A DNA stretch of 64,000 nucleotides from Agromyces flavus. GTDB taxonomy: Bacteria; Actinomycetota; Actinomycetes; Actinomycetales; Microbacteriaceae. Shown piece after piece: positions 36,595 through 45,084 of this stretch; the stretch's first letter is position 1; every line of letters begins with the position of its first letter. Made by a program: the position numbers and the translations under genes. The DNA lies in assembly GCF_900104685.1 (NCBI RefSeq), contig NZ_LT629755.1:496001-560000 (forward strand), given 5' to 3'. The notes beneath the pieces were generated by a model. The model saw nothing but the letters and a program-made list of their open reading frames with translations, had not been told where the DNA came from and made no database searches.

Positions 36595-36600
36595 CACGAT
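36595..36600 (+). promoter_or_regulatory. -10-like box of first glpX gene
   Basis: CACGAT, a weak -10 match, ends six bases before GTG 36607, as in the leaderless genes. No Shine-Dalgarno is present. Confidence 0.4.
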
Positions 36601-36606
36601 GGACGC

Positions 36607-37506
36607 GTGACCCATCGACCCGCCGCTCCCGCGCTCGCCGCGGCCCTCGCAGAGGCGACGCGCCTGGCCGCGGTCGCGGCGCTGCCGTTCGTGGGCAGCG
36701 GCGACTGGGAGGCCGTCGACGCCGCGGCGGTCGCCGCGATGCGCGCGGCGCTTGCCGACGCCCCCGCCGACGGACGCGTCGTCGTCGGCGAGGGCGAGAA
36801 GGACGAGGCGCCCATGCTGCACCTCGGCGAGCGGTTCGGCAACGGGCGCGGGCCGGCGATCGACCTGGCCGTCGACCCCGTCGACGGAACGAGCCTCGCC
36901 GCGGCCGGCCTGCCGGGCTCGATGGCGATCATGGCGGTCGCGCCTCGGGGCGCGTTCCTCGACATCGGGCCGGCGCACTACATGCGCAAGCTCGTCAGCC
37001 GGGTGCCGGGTCTGCGCGTCGGCGCGCCGGTCGGCGAGACCGTCGCGGCGATCGCCGCCGCGCGCGGCGTGCCCGTGTCCGAGGTGCGCGTGGCCGTGCA
37101 GGATCGGCCGCGCAATGCGGCGCTCGCGCGCGCCGCGGAGGACGCGGGCGCTGCCGTCGAGGGGTTCGTGCACGGCGATGTCGAGCGCTGCCTGCGAGCG
37201 GCACGGGCCGACGGCGGCCTCGACCTCGTCGTCGGCATCGGCGGTGCTCCCGAGGGGATCCTGACCGCCGCGGCGGTCCGTGCGCTCGGCGGATGGATGC
37301 AGGCGCGCCTCGAACCCCAGTCGGCCCGCGAGGCCGAACGCCTGGCGGAGGCGGGGATCCCCGTCGACCGGGTCGTCGGGCTCGACGAGCTGTGCGCCGC
37401 TCCGGCGGCCGTGTTCCTCACCGCGGTGACGCCGTGCGACCTCGGACCGGGGTCGCGGCTCGCGCCCGGGGACTCGTGGCGAGCGGGCTCGGTCGACGCG
37501 ACGTGA
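36607..37506 (+). CDS. Class II fructose-1,6-bisphosphatase, GlpX-like paralogue
   Basis: The 299-residue protein has VVGEGEKDEAPML, LAVDPVDGTSLAAAG and the later LVVGIGGAPEGILTAAAVRALGG, the metal- and substrate-binding motifs of GlpX. It is shorter and more Ala-rich than the second copy downstream, and starts at GTG 36607. It may dephosphorylate fructose 1,6-bisphosphate, sedoheptulose bisphosphate or another sugar phosphate. The two genes are 145 bases apart on the same strand and share motifs but differ clearly in sequence, so the duplication is old. Confidence 0.85.
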   Translation: MTHRPAAPALAAALAEATRLAAVAALPFVGSGDWEAVDAAAVAAMRAALADAPADGRVVVGEGEKDEAPMLHLGERFGNGRGPAIDLAVDPVDGTSLAAAGLPGSMAIMAVAPRGAFLDIGPAHYMRKLVSRVPGLRVGAPVGETVAAIAAARGVPVSEVRVAVQDRPRNAALARAAEDAGAAVEGFVHGDVERCLRAARADGGLDLVVGIGGAPEGILTAAAVRALGGWMQARLEPQSAREAERLAEAGIPVDRVVGLDELCAAPAAVFLTAVTPCDLGPGSRLAPGDSWRAGSVDAT

Positions 37507-37651
37507 TGCGGGGCGAGCGCGATGCGCCCGCTCCGCGACATCCGTTAAGAACCGGGGAACTTTCGCCGAGGAATGCCGCCATCGCCGAACCGCGCGCCGA
37601 CCCGCTCAGTAGGCTCGTAGGCGATCCCACGACTGCCTGGAGGACCCCTCG

Positions 37652-38653
37652 ATGGTGAGCACCGATACCGAAAGCCTCTACCTGCACCCCGATCGCAACA
37701 TCGCGCTCGAGCTGGTGCGCGCGACGGAGGCGGCCGCCATCCGCTCGTACCCGTGGATCGGTCGCGGCGAGAAGCTCGCCGCCGACGGCGCGGCCGTCGA
37801 CGCCATGCGGGCGTTCCTCGGCACGGTGAACTTCGACGGCGTCGTGGTCATCGGCGAGGGCGAGAAGGACGAGGCGCCCATGCTGTTCAACGGTGAGAAG
37901 GTCGGCAACGGACGCGGTCCGGCGTGCGACATCGCCGTCGACCCCATCGACGGCACCTCGCTGACCGCCGCCGGCCGCCAGAACGCGCTGTCGGTGATCG
38001 CGGTCGCCGACCGGGGCACGATGCTCGACGCGTCATCCGTGTTCTACATGGACAAGATCGTGACGGATGCCGCGGGCATCGGCGTCGTCGACATCCGCAA
38101 GCCCATCGGCGAGAATCTGCGCGCGCTGGCCGCGGCCAAGGGCAAGGACGTCGGGGAGCTGCGGGTCGCGGTGCTGAACCGCCCGCGGCACGAGCAACTC
38201 ATCGCCGACATCCGCGCTGCGGGCGCCGGCACGCGCCTGATCAGCGACGGGGACGTCGCGGGCGGCATCAACGCGGCTCGCTACGAGTCGCGCATCGACA
38301 TGTGCGTGGGCATCGGCGGAAGCCCCGAGGGCATCACGACGGCGTGTGCGATCAAGGCGCTGGGCGGCTTCATGCAGGGGCGGCTCGCCCCGAAGGACGA
38401 CGAGGAGCGCGCGCGCGGCGAGGCCGCCGGGCTCGACTGCGACAAGGTGTACGAGCTCGACGACCTCGTGCGCAGCGACAACACGTTCTTCGTCGCGACC
38501 GGCGTGACCGACGGCGAACTCGTCGACGGCGTCCGCAAGAAGGGACCGATCATCCGCACCGAGAGCATCGTGCTGCGCGGCAAGTCGGGAACCATCCGTC
38601 GCATCATCGCCGACCACCTCGTCGAGAAGTGGCTCGACGAGGGCGACCGCTGA
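37652..38653 (+). CDS. glpX: Class II fructose-1,6-bisphosphatase
   Basis: The 333-residue protein starts at ATG 37652 with GGAGG at 37639-37643. GlpX motifs: VVIGEGEKDEAPMLFNGEKVGNG, IAVDPIDGTSLTAAG with the metal-binding Asp residues, and MCVGIGGSPEGITTACAIKALGG. The length and full motif set make it the likely main gluconeogenic fructose-1,6-bisphosphatase. Mycobacteria and relatives rely on GlpX rather than a class I enzyme. Confidence 0.93.
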   Translation: MVSTDTESLYLHPDRNIALELVRATEAAAIRSYPWIGRGEKLAADGAAVDAMRAFLGTVNFDGVVVIGEGEKDEAPMLFNGEKVGNGRGPACDIAVDPIDGTSLTAAGRQNALSVIAVADRGTMLDASSVFYMDKIVTDAAGIGVVDIRKPIGENLRALAAAKGKDVGELRVAVLNRPRHEQLIADIRAAGAGTRLISDGDVAGGINAARYESRIDMCVGIGGSPEGITTACAIKALGGFMQGRLAPKDDEERARGEAAGLDCDKVYELDDLVRSDNTFFVATGVTDGELVDGVRKKGPIIRTESIVLRGKSGTIRRIIADHLVEKWLDEGDR

Positions 38654-38718
38654 GCTGAGTCGCTCCCGGAACGCGGCCCACCCCGCCGAGGTTGCGGGAG
38701 AATGATCTCGGAGGACTG

Positions 38719-39157
38719 ATGAGCGTCGATGTCGTGACCGAGATCGTCATCGATCGTCCGGTGGCGGACGTGGCCGCCTACGCGGCGGACCCCTCGAACG
38801 CGCCCGAATGGTACGAGAACATCGAACGGGTCGACTGGCGGACCGAGGCCCCTATCCGCATCGGATCGAAGCTGGCGTTCGTCGCGCGCTTCCTCGGCCG
38901 TCGCCTCGAGTACACCTACGAGATCGTGGAGCTCGAGCCGGGATCGCGGCTGGTGATGCGCACCGCGCAGGGGCCGTTCCCGATGGAGACGACGTACACG
39001 TGGGAGCGGGTCGGCGAGGACGCGACCAGGATGACCCTTGCGCAACCGCGGCGAGCCGGCCGGCTTCTCCCGTGCGGCGGCTCCGTTCATGGCGACGGCG
39101 ATGCGAAGCGCCAATCGGAAGGACCTCGCTGCGCTGAAGCGCATCCTCGAACGCTGA
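38719..39157 (+). pseudogene. SRPBCC family protein gene broken by a one-base insertion
   Basis: ATG 38719 (after GGAGGA) opens a SRPBCC/polyketide-cyclase-like frame: VVTEIVIDRPVADVAAYAADPSNAPEW, LVMRTAQGPFPMETTYTW and TRMTL. After CTT at 39037-39039 the frame becomes unlike the family. Dropping one T (38-39) restores CTG and then, in frame 2, [21 protein letters not shown] and [11 protein letters not shown] ending at TGA 39157, exactly the expected family C-terminus. The protein would be 145 residues. This is either a true frameshift pseudogene or a sequencing error. The family binds hydrophobic ligands; role unknown. Confidence 0.82.
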
Positions 39158-39196
39158 GACAACGGCCACCCGGTCGCGGGACGGCACCGATTCCCC

Positions 39197-39202
39197 CAGA
39201 CT
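39197..39202 (+). promoter_or_regulatory. -10-like box of leaderless MFS gene
   Basis: CAGACT ends six bases before GTG 39209, which has no Shine-Dalgarno. Same geometry as at 19747-19752. Confidence 0.4.
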
Positions 39203-39208
39203 GGGCGA

Positions 39209-40591
39209 GTGACCACCGCGACGAGGATGCCGCGGGCGCTGCGCCCGTTCGGTTCCGGGCAGTACCGGCTGCTCGTCGTCGCGCTCTCGGCGTCGCTCCT
39301 GTCGGCGGGCGCGTGGATCGTCGCCGCGGCATGGCAGGTGATCGAGCTCGGCGGATCGCCCATCGACCTGTCGATCGTCGCCGTGGGCGCGAGTCTGGGG
39401 CTCGTCGCGGCGGTGCTCGTCGGCGGGGTGATCGCCGACCGGGTGCCCCAGCGTCGCATCCTCCTCGTGGTCGAGGCGGTGCGCTCCGTCGTGTTCGGCA
39501 TCGCGGGCGCGCTCGCGCTGGCCGGCCTCATCGAGGTCTGGCATCTCGCGGTCCTCTCGTTCGTGCTGGGCGTCGCCGACGGGTTCTTCTACCCGGCGTA
39601 CTCGGCGTGGCTGCCGGCGCTGCTCCCGGCCGACCAGCTCCTGGCGGCGAACGGCGTGGAGGGCGTGCTGCGGCCGGTGGCGCAGAACGCCGCCGGACCC
39701 GCGCTCGCCAGTGTGCTGATCGCCGTGCAGGCGCCCTGGCTCGCATTCCTCGTCGTCGCGGTGCTGCAGGTCGTGGCGATCGCAGGCCTCGGCCTGATGC
39801 ACACCACGGCGGTCCGCCGCGATCTCGAGGCGTCCGAGCTGCATCCGGTTCGCCAGATGTTCGTCGACCTGCGTGACGGCTTCTCGTACCTGCTGCGGAC
39901 CCGATGGCTGTTCGCGACGCTCGCCTTCTCGATCCTGCTCGTGCTCGTGGTGATCGGCCCGATCGAGGTCCTGATCCCGTTCGCCGTGCGCGACCAGACG
40001 GGCGGCGGTGCCGGCGAGTTCGCCCTCGTGCTCGCGTCCTTCGGCATCGGCGGCGCGGTCGGTTCGCTGCTGGTGGCGAGCTTCCGGTTGCCGCGCCGCT
40101 ACCTCACGCTCATGATCCTCGCGTGGGGCTTCGGCTGCATTCCGCTCGCCGTGATCGGCGTGACGTCATGGCTCTGGGTCATGGTCGTCGCGACGTTCAT
40201 CGTGGGGTTCCTGTTCGATGCCGCGTCGGTCGTCTGGGGGACGCTGCTGCAGCGCCGCGTGCCGCCCGCCATGCTGGGTCGCGTCTCGAGCCTGGACTTC
40301 TTCGTCTCGCTCGCCCTGATGCCGCTCTCGATGGCGATCGCCGGACCGGTCGGCGAATGGTTGGGCTTGGCGCCGGCGTTCCTGCTCGCGGGCCTGGTGC
40401 CGCCGCTGCTCGCGGTGATCACGCTGGCGGCGGCGCGGCTCGGCCAGGACGAGCTCGCCCACCCGCTCGATGGCATGCTCGACGCGACGCAGGTGACCGG
40501 GAGCGAGGCGGCCGCGGGCTTCGCTCCGCCGGTGGACGAGCCGCATCCGCGCTCTCCAGCCGTGCGTCCGGCCGACCCGCGACCGGAGTGA
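39209..40591 (+). CDS. MFS transporter (drug-efflux type)
   Basis: The 460-residue protein has about 12 hydrophobic segments and the motif GGVIADRVPQRRILL between helices 2 and 3. The segment GFFYPAYSAWLPALLPADQLLAANGVEGVLRPVAQNAAGP is typical of the MFS_3/EntS-like group that exports enterobactin-type siderophores and drugs. The C-terminal 45 residues are hydrophilic. Substrate unknown. It follows the frameshifted SRPBCC gene by 51 bases, with its own leaderless start. Confidence 0.87.
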   Translation: MTTATRMPRALRPFGSGQYRLLVVALSASLLSAGAWIVAAAWQVIELGGSPIDLSIVAVGASLGLVAAVLVGGVIADRVPQRRILLVVEAVRSVVFGIAGALALAGLIEVWHLAVLSFVLGVADGFFYPAYSAWLPALLPADQLLAANGVEGVLRPVAQNAAGPALASVLIAVQAPWLAFLVVAVLQVVAIAGLGLMHTTAVRRDLEASELHPVRQMFVDLRDGFSYLLRTRWLFATLAFSILLVLVVIGPIEVLIPFAVRDQTGGGAGEFALVLASFGIGGAVGSLLVASFRLPRRYLTLMILAWGFGCIPLAVIGVTSWLWVMVVATFIVGFLFDAASVVWGTLLQRRVPPAMLGRVSSLDFFVSLALMPLSMAIAGPVGEWLGLAPAFLLAGLVPPLLAVITLAAARLGQDELAHPLDGMLDATQVTGSEAAAGFAPPVDEPHPRSPAVRPADPRPE

Positions 40592-40666
40592 CCGTGCTCG
40601 ACCGTCGGGGGGCTGGACGATCGCTGCGCTCGCGTGCGAGTGTGGGCCCGAGCGAAGGAGGACCGG

Positions 40667-41059
40667 ATGGTGGCCATTCGGGATGCATTCCCCGGATTCA
40701 GCGTCGATGACATCGCGGCGGCACGCGAGTTCTACGGATCGAAGCTCGGGCTCGCGGTCGCCGATGAGGCGATGGGAGGGCTACGCCTGACGCTGCCGTC
40801 CGGCCAGCCGGTCTTCGTGTATCCGAAACCCGATCACGAGCCGGCCGGATTCACCATCCTGAACTTCGTCGTCGCGGACATCGAGCAGGCCGTCGACGAG
40901 CTGAACGCCGCCGGGGTCGAGACCAAGATCTATACGGAAGGATGGGCGTACGGCACCGACGAGCGCGGGATCGCCCACGGCTCGGAGGAGAACCCCGGCC
41001 CGAACATCGCCTGGTTCCGCGATCCTTCCGGCAACGTGCTGAGCGTCATCGAGATGTGA
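40667..41059 (+). CDS. VOC (glyoxalase/bleomycin resistance) superfamily protein
   Basis: The 130-residue protein starts at ATG 40667, five bases after AAGGAGG. It has two beta-alpha-beta-beta-beta modules: FSVDDIAAAREFYGSKLGLAV and, in the second half, FVVADIEQAVDELNAAGVETKIY ending with WFRDPSGNVLSVIEM, the typical VOC end with a metal-ligand Glu. The group includes glyoxalases, dioxygenases and resistance proteins; a specific role cannot be given. Confidence 0.87.
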   Translation: MVAIRDAFPGFSVDDIAAAREFYGSKLGLAVADEAMGGLRLTLPSGQPVFVYPKPDHEPAGFTILNFVVADIEQAVDELNAAGVETKIYTEGWAYGTDERGIAHGSEENPGPNIAWFRDPSGNVLSVIEM

Positions 41060-41123
41060 TGCGCGGTCGCCGTCGCCAGGTCATCGCCGCCTGAGACGAG
41101 ACGACCGGGGCGACGCCCACCGT

Positions 41124-42608
41124 TCAGGACGAGGCGGAGCGGATGTGCGGGTCGAGGTCGGCGCCATCGAACTCGCTGTCGATCGCGAGCTCGACCGGGG
41201 CATCGACGCCGCCTGCGGCCGCCGATTCGGCAGTGGCGCCGTCGGCGGGAGCGGTCGGCGCGCCGCCCGCTTCGAGGGCGATGCCGCTCTCGGTGAGCTC
41301 GGGCGCGGACAGCCGGCGCGGCGACTCGTGGATCGGTGTCGGCTCGGCCACGAGTGAGAGCTTGGTCTCGTTGATGCCCGGGAACTGCCGCGCCGTGACC
41401 AGCACGCGGGACTCGAGCGAGCTGGCGAACTTGTTGTAGCTGTCGACGGTGCGCTCGATCGCCTTGCGCAGCGAGTCGGCGTGGCCGGCCAGCACGCCGA
41501 TGCGCTGGTAGAGCTGGTTGCCGAGGTCGAACAGCTTCTTTGCCTCGTCGGAGACGGCCTGCTGCTGCCAGGCGTAGTCGATGGTCTTCAGCACCGCGAA
41601 CAGGTTGACGGGCGACGCCAGCGCCACGCGACGCTCGAACGCGTAGTTGAGCAGGACCGCGTCGGCCTCGAGCGCGGCCGAGAGCAGCGACTCGTTCGGG
41701 ATGAACGCGATGACGAACTCGGGCGACTCCAAGCCCTGCCAGTACCCCTTCTTGCCGAGCGCGTCGATGTGCGAGCGCATCGCCTTGACGTGCTTCTCGA
41801 TGAGCGCCTTCCGACGGGCTCCCTGCTCGCCGATCGCCGTCTCGGGGATGGCGGAGGCCTCGAGGTAGTGCTCGAGCGGCACCTTCGAGTCGAGGGGGAT
41901 GTACTTGCCGCCGGGGAGGTAGACGACGAGGTCGGGCCGGCCGCGGCCCTGCTCGGTCGCGACCTGGTGCTGTTCGCCGAAGTCGACGTGCTTGACGAGG
42001 CCGGCCGCCTCGACCACGCGCCGCAGCTGCGTCTCGCCCCAGACACCGCGCGTGCTGTTGTTGCGCAGTGCACTCGCGAGCGACTCGGTCGTGGCCCGCA
42101 GTTCGGCGTCGGAGAGCTGCGCGCGCTTGAGCTGCTCGGCGAGCGAGCCGTACTGCTCGCTGCGCTGCTGCTCGAGCTCGGAGACCTTGCGCTGCATCGT
42201 GGCCAGGGTCTCGCGCACGGGGCTGAGCGCCTGCAGCACCGCACTCTCGCGGCGCTCGCGCTCACTGCGCTCGGCCTGGTCGCGCCGCTGCTGGTCGAGC
42301 GCCTCGCGGTACTGCTGCACCTGCTGCTCGAGTTGCTCGCGCAGCCCCGCCGCCGCGGCCTCGGCCGCGGCGAGCTCGGCACGAAGCATCGCCTGCCCCT
42401 GCTGCTGCTCGGCGAGGAGCGCTGCGCGTTCGGCGTCGGCGGCGGCGCGGAGCTCGAGCAGCGCGCGCTCATGGCGCGCTTCGACGAGGGCCGGGTCCTC
42501 TGCGACCGCACCGCCGTCGGCGGGCCTGCGCGAGGCGACGACGTGCATGACGAGTGCGCCGATCACGCCGCCGACGAGGAGGCCGATGAGCAGGAGGAGG
42601 AGGTCCAT
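41124..42608 (-). CDS. rmuC: DNA recombination protein RmuC
   Basis: The 494-residue protein has an N-terminal membrane helix (LLLLLIGLLVGGVIGALVMHVV) and a long Gln/Glu/Arg-rich coiled coil (about residues 40-170). The RmuC nuclease-like domain follows, with NNSTRGVWGETQLRRVVEAAGL, RPDLVVYLPGGKYIPLDSKVPLEHY and PEFVIAFIPNESLL. RmuC limits inversions at short repeats; the domain is PD-(D/E)XK-like. The last 70 residues are Ala/acidic and low complexity. It is convergent with the VOC gene. Confidence 0.92.
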   Translation of the reverse strand: MDLLLLLIGLLVGGVIGALVMHVVASRRPADGGAVAEDPALVEARHERALLELRAAADAERAALLAEQQQGQAMLRAELAAAEAAAAGLREQLEQQVQQYREALDQQRRDQAERSERERRESAVLQALSPVRETLATMQRKVSELEQQRSEQYGSLAEQLKRAQLSDAELRATTESLASALRNNSTRGVWGETQLRRVVEAAGLVKHVDFGEQHQVATEQGRGRPDLVVYLPGGKYIPLDSKVPLEHYLEASAIPETAIGEQGARRKALIEKHVKAMRSHIDALGKKGYWQGLESPEFVIAFIPNESLLSAALEADAVLLNYAFERRVALASPVNLFAVLKTIDYAWQQQAVSDEAKKLFDLGNQLYQRIGVLAGHADSLRKAIERTVDSYNKFASSLESRVLVTARQFPGINETKLSLVAEPTPIHESPRRLSAPELTESGIALEAGGAPTAPADGATAESAAAGGVDAPVELAIDSEFDGADLDPHIRSASS

Positions 42609-42662
42609 GCCGTCAGTGTGTCAGCGGCCCCCGACATCTCCGCGGCAGCCGCGCCGATCGCG

Positions 42663-43502
42663 TCAACCCCGGCGCCACTCGTCGTCGGTGAGGTGCGAGC
42701 CGGCCTGCGGTCCCATCTGCAGCATCCCGCCGTCGACCACCCACGAGGCACCGGTCACGTACGCCGCCTCGGGCGAGGCGAGGAACGCGATGACGGCCGC
42801 GATCTCGCGTGCGTCCCCCGGACGACCGAGCGGCACGCCCGGGCGACGCTTGGTGCTCGGGTCCTCGTCCTCCTGGTCCGTCATCGGCGTGGCGATCTCC
42901 CCGGGGGCGACGCAGTTCGCCGTGATGCCGTGTTCTCCGAGCTCCAGAGCGATCGTCTTCATTAGGCCGCCGAGCCCGTGCTTCGCGGCGTCGTAGGCGC
43001 TCGAGCCGACGCGCGGCTGATGCTCGTGCACGCTCGTCACGGCGATGAGGCGCCCGCCCCCGCCCGCGGCCACCATCCGCCGCGCGGCGCGCTGCAGGCA
43101 CACGAACGGTCCGTCGAGGTCGGTCGCCACGACGTGCCGCCACTCGTCCCACGACTGGTCCGCGAACGGCGTGGACGACCCGGTGCCGGCGTTGTTCACG
43201 AAGACGTCGATGCCGCCGAGGCGCTCGCACAGCTCGTCCACAACGTCGCCGCACGCCGGTGCGTCGGCTGCGTCGAGGCGGGCGACCTCGGCGCGTCGGC
43301 CGTGCGCGCGCACCTCGTCGGCCGTCTCCTCGGCGCCCGCGGCATCCGAGTGGTACGTGATGCCGACGTCCATGCCGGCGGCGGCGAGCGCGACGGCGGT
43401 GGCCCGTCCGATGCCGGAGTCGGCTCCGGTCACGATCGCGCGTCGCGGCGGCGCCTCATCCGGCCAGCGGTCCGTCGCGGCATCCTTCGTCGCCTCGGTC
43501 AT
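42663..43502 (-). CDS. SDR family oxidoreductase
   Basis: The 279-residue protein starts at ATG 43502 after GGGAG. The NAD(P) motif is VTGADSGIG, the NNAG motif VNNAGTG is followed by the catalytic Ser of VTSVH and YDAAK. The C-terminal AYVTGASWVVDGG is the usual substrate-loop end. It reads as a classical SDR of the glucose 1-dehydrogenase / general stress type (N-terminal RAIVTGADSGIG). Substrate unknown. Confidence 0.9.
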   Translation of the reverse strand: MTEATKDAATDRWPDEAPPRRAIVTGADSGIGRATAVALAAAGMDVGITYHSDAAGAEETADEVRAHGRRAEVARLDAADAPACGDVVDELCERLGGIDVFVNNAGTGSSTPFADQSWDEWRHVVATDLDGPFVCLQRAARRMVAAGGGGRLIAVTSVHEHQPRVGSSAYDAAKHGLGGLMKTIALELGEHGITANCVAPGEIATPMTDQEDEDPSTKRRPGVPLGRPGDAREIAAVIAFLASPEAAYVTGASWVVDGGMLQMGPQAGSHLTDDEWRRG

Positions 43503-43566
43503 GCCTGCTCCCTTCGACAGGAACGAGCCAAGCCGACCCGCGTGGACCGCGGGAGGGGGTTGACCG

Positions 43567-44184
43567 CTACTGCAGCGCCATCGGGCCGTCGGCCGCGGCC
43601 GCGGCGGCCGACGCGACGGTGCCGATCGCACCCACCCGCACGCGCGTGACGTGCGCGAGGCGCGCGAGGTCGTCGGCCTCGTGGCGCTTCGCCGCGTGCA
43701 CGACGATCGCCGCGCAGGCCTCGGCGTCGGCGAGTGCGTCGTGGTGCGAGAAGTCCTCGAAACCGGCGGCCATCGCGGCCGACGGGAGCCGGTACGACTC
43801 GAGGTGATAGGTCCGCCGGGCCACCTGCAGGCTGCAGAGGTAGCGGAAGTCGGGCACGGGAAGCCCGTGCACCTCGGTCGTCTTCACGATCACGCCCATG
43901 TCGAACCCGGCGTTGTGCGCGACGAGCCAGTCGTCGCCCGCGAACTCCCGTAGGAACGGCAGGTGCACCTCCCATCCGCCGGCGTCGGCGACCATGTCGC
44001 GCGTGATCCCGTGGATGCGCACGTTCCAGTACGCGAAGTCGTCGTGCGGGAACGGCGGACGGATGTACCGGTGCTCACGCTCGACCACCCGCCCGTCGAC
44101 GACCTTCACGAGTCCGACGGAGCACGCCGACGCGGGGGAGGAGTTGGCGGTCTCGAAGTCGATCGCGGTGAAGCTCACGGGCAC
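43567..44184 (-). CDS. DnaQ/PolC-type 3'-5' exonuclease domain protein
   Basis: The 205-residue protein has ExoI AIDFETA (Asp, Glu), ExoII HNAGFDMGV and ExoIII HDALADAEA, the DEDDh set. The middle part (FAYWNVRIHGITRDMV) is characteristic. Start choice: GTG 44184 or GTG 44178, both without a clear Shine-Dalgarno; the next codons VSFTAIDFETANSS are the usual beginning of the family. Such stand-alone exonucleases trim 3' ends of DNA or RNA. It is divergent from the methyltransferase gene. Confidence 0.87.
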   Translation of the reverse strand: MPVSFTAIDFETANSSPASACSVGLVKVVDGRVVEREHRYIRPPFPHDDFAYWNVRIHGITRDMVADAGGWEVHLPFLREFAGDDWLVAHNAGFDMGVIVKTTEVHGLPVPDFRYLCSLQVARRTYHLESYRLPSAAMAAGFEDFSHHDALADAEACAAIVVHAAKRHEADDLARLAHVTRVRVGAIGTVASAAAAAADGPMALQ

Positions 44185-44247
44185 GTGGGGATCGTCGCAC
44201 GCGGGCACGACACCGCCGGGCGCGTCGTCCCGCGCGTCGTCGAACGG

Positions 44248-44277
44248 TTGACGGATGTCGCGGTGCGGGCGTGGAAT
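44248..44277 (+). promoter_or_regulatory. Promoter of leaderless methyltransferase mRNA
   Basis: TTGACG at 44248-44253 and TGGAAT at 44272-44277 are separated by 18 bases. GGCACC then leads directly to GTG 44284. This is one of the two clearest -35/-10 pairs in the window and fixes the start of the downstream gene. Confidence 0.65.
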
Positions 44278-44283
44278 GGCACC

Positions 44284-45066
44284 GTGGAGCAGCGCGCCGG
44301 CGATGACGGCGGCCTCGTGCGGGATCCCGCAGACCCCGAGACCGTTCGCTCGGCGCGCTCGTTCGGCGCCGCGGCATCCGTGTACGGCGCGGCACGGCCG
44401 GGGTACCCGATCGAGGCCGTCGCGTGGTTGGTGGGCGACGCGACGCGCGTGCTCGACCTGGGGGCCGGAACCGGGAAGCTCACCGAGGCGCTCATCGAGC
44501 TCGATCGCGACGTGATCGCGGTCGACCCGGTCGAGGAGATGCTCGAGGAACTCGAGGTGCGGGTTCCCGGCGTGCCGCGCATCCTCGGCACGGCCGAGGA
44601 CATCCCGGTCGAGGATGCATCGGTCGACGCCGTCGTCGCCGGCCAGGCGTGGCACTGGTTCCAGCCCGAGCGCGCGGTGCCCGAGATCGCGCGCGTGCTG
44701 CGCCCGGGCGGCACGCTCGGCATCGTGTGGAACAGCCGGGACACGTCGGTCGAGTGGCTCCGGCAGGCCGGCGAGATCATGCATGAGCGGCACGACGCCT
44801 CGGCGAGCTTCCAGGACTACGTCCGCGTCGGCCGGCCGTTCGGCCCCATCGAGGAGCACTCGGTCGAGTGGGTCGAGCGGATGTCGCGCGCGAGGTTCCT
44901 CGACCTCGTGCGGTCGCGCAGCTACTACCTGACCGCGCCGCCGTCCGAGCAGCGCTCGGTGATCGCCGCGCTCGAGACGCTGCTCACGACCCATCCCGAC
45001 GTGGCCGGCGCCGAGGAGCTCGCGATCCCGTACGTCACCCGCTGCTTCCGCGCGCGACTCGGCTGA
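44284..45066 (+). CDS. Class I SAM-dependent methyltransferase
   Basis: The 260-residue protein starts at GTG 44284 because of the promoter just upstream. Motif I is VLDLGAGTGKLT, followed by AVDPVEEMLEEL, AEDIPVEDASVDAVVAGQAWHWF and RVLRPGGTLGIVWN. It belongs to the group with SFGAAASVYGAARPGYP at the N-terminus, which is common in actinobacteria (Methyltransf_11-type). Substrate unknown; small molecules are usual. Confidence 0.87.
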   Translation: MEQRAGDDGGLVRDPADPETVRSARSFGAAASVYGAARPGYPIEAVAWLVGDATRVLDLGAGTGKLTEALIELDRDVIAVDPVEEMLEELEVRVPGVPRILGTAEDIPVEDASVDAVVAGQAWHWFQPERAVPEIARVLRPGGTLGIVWNSRDTSVEWLRQAGEIMHERHDASASFQDYVRVGRPFGPIEEHSVEWVERMSRARFLDLVRSRSYYLTAPPSEQRSVIAALETLLTTHPDVAGAEELAIPYVTRCFRARLG

Positions 45067-45084
45067 GCGGGCGCCGCGGAGCGG

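Noticed and set aside
38692..39876. Read-through of the SRPBCC frame as one long gene
   Set aside because: After 39040 the frame loses family resemblance, while the +1-shifted frame restores it; a frameshift explains the facts better.
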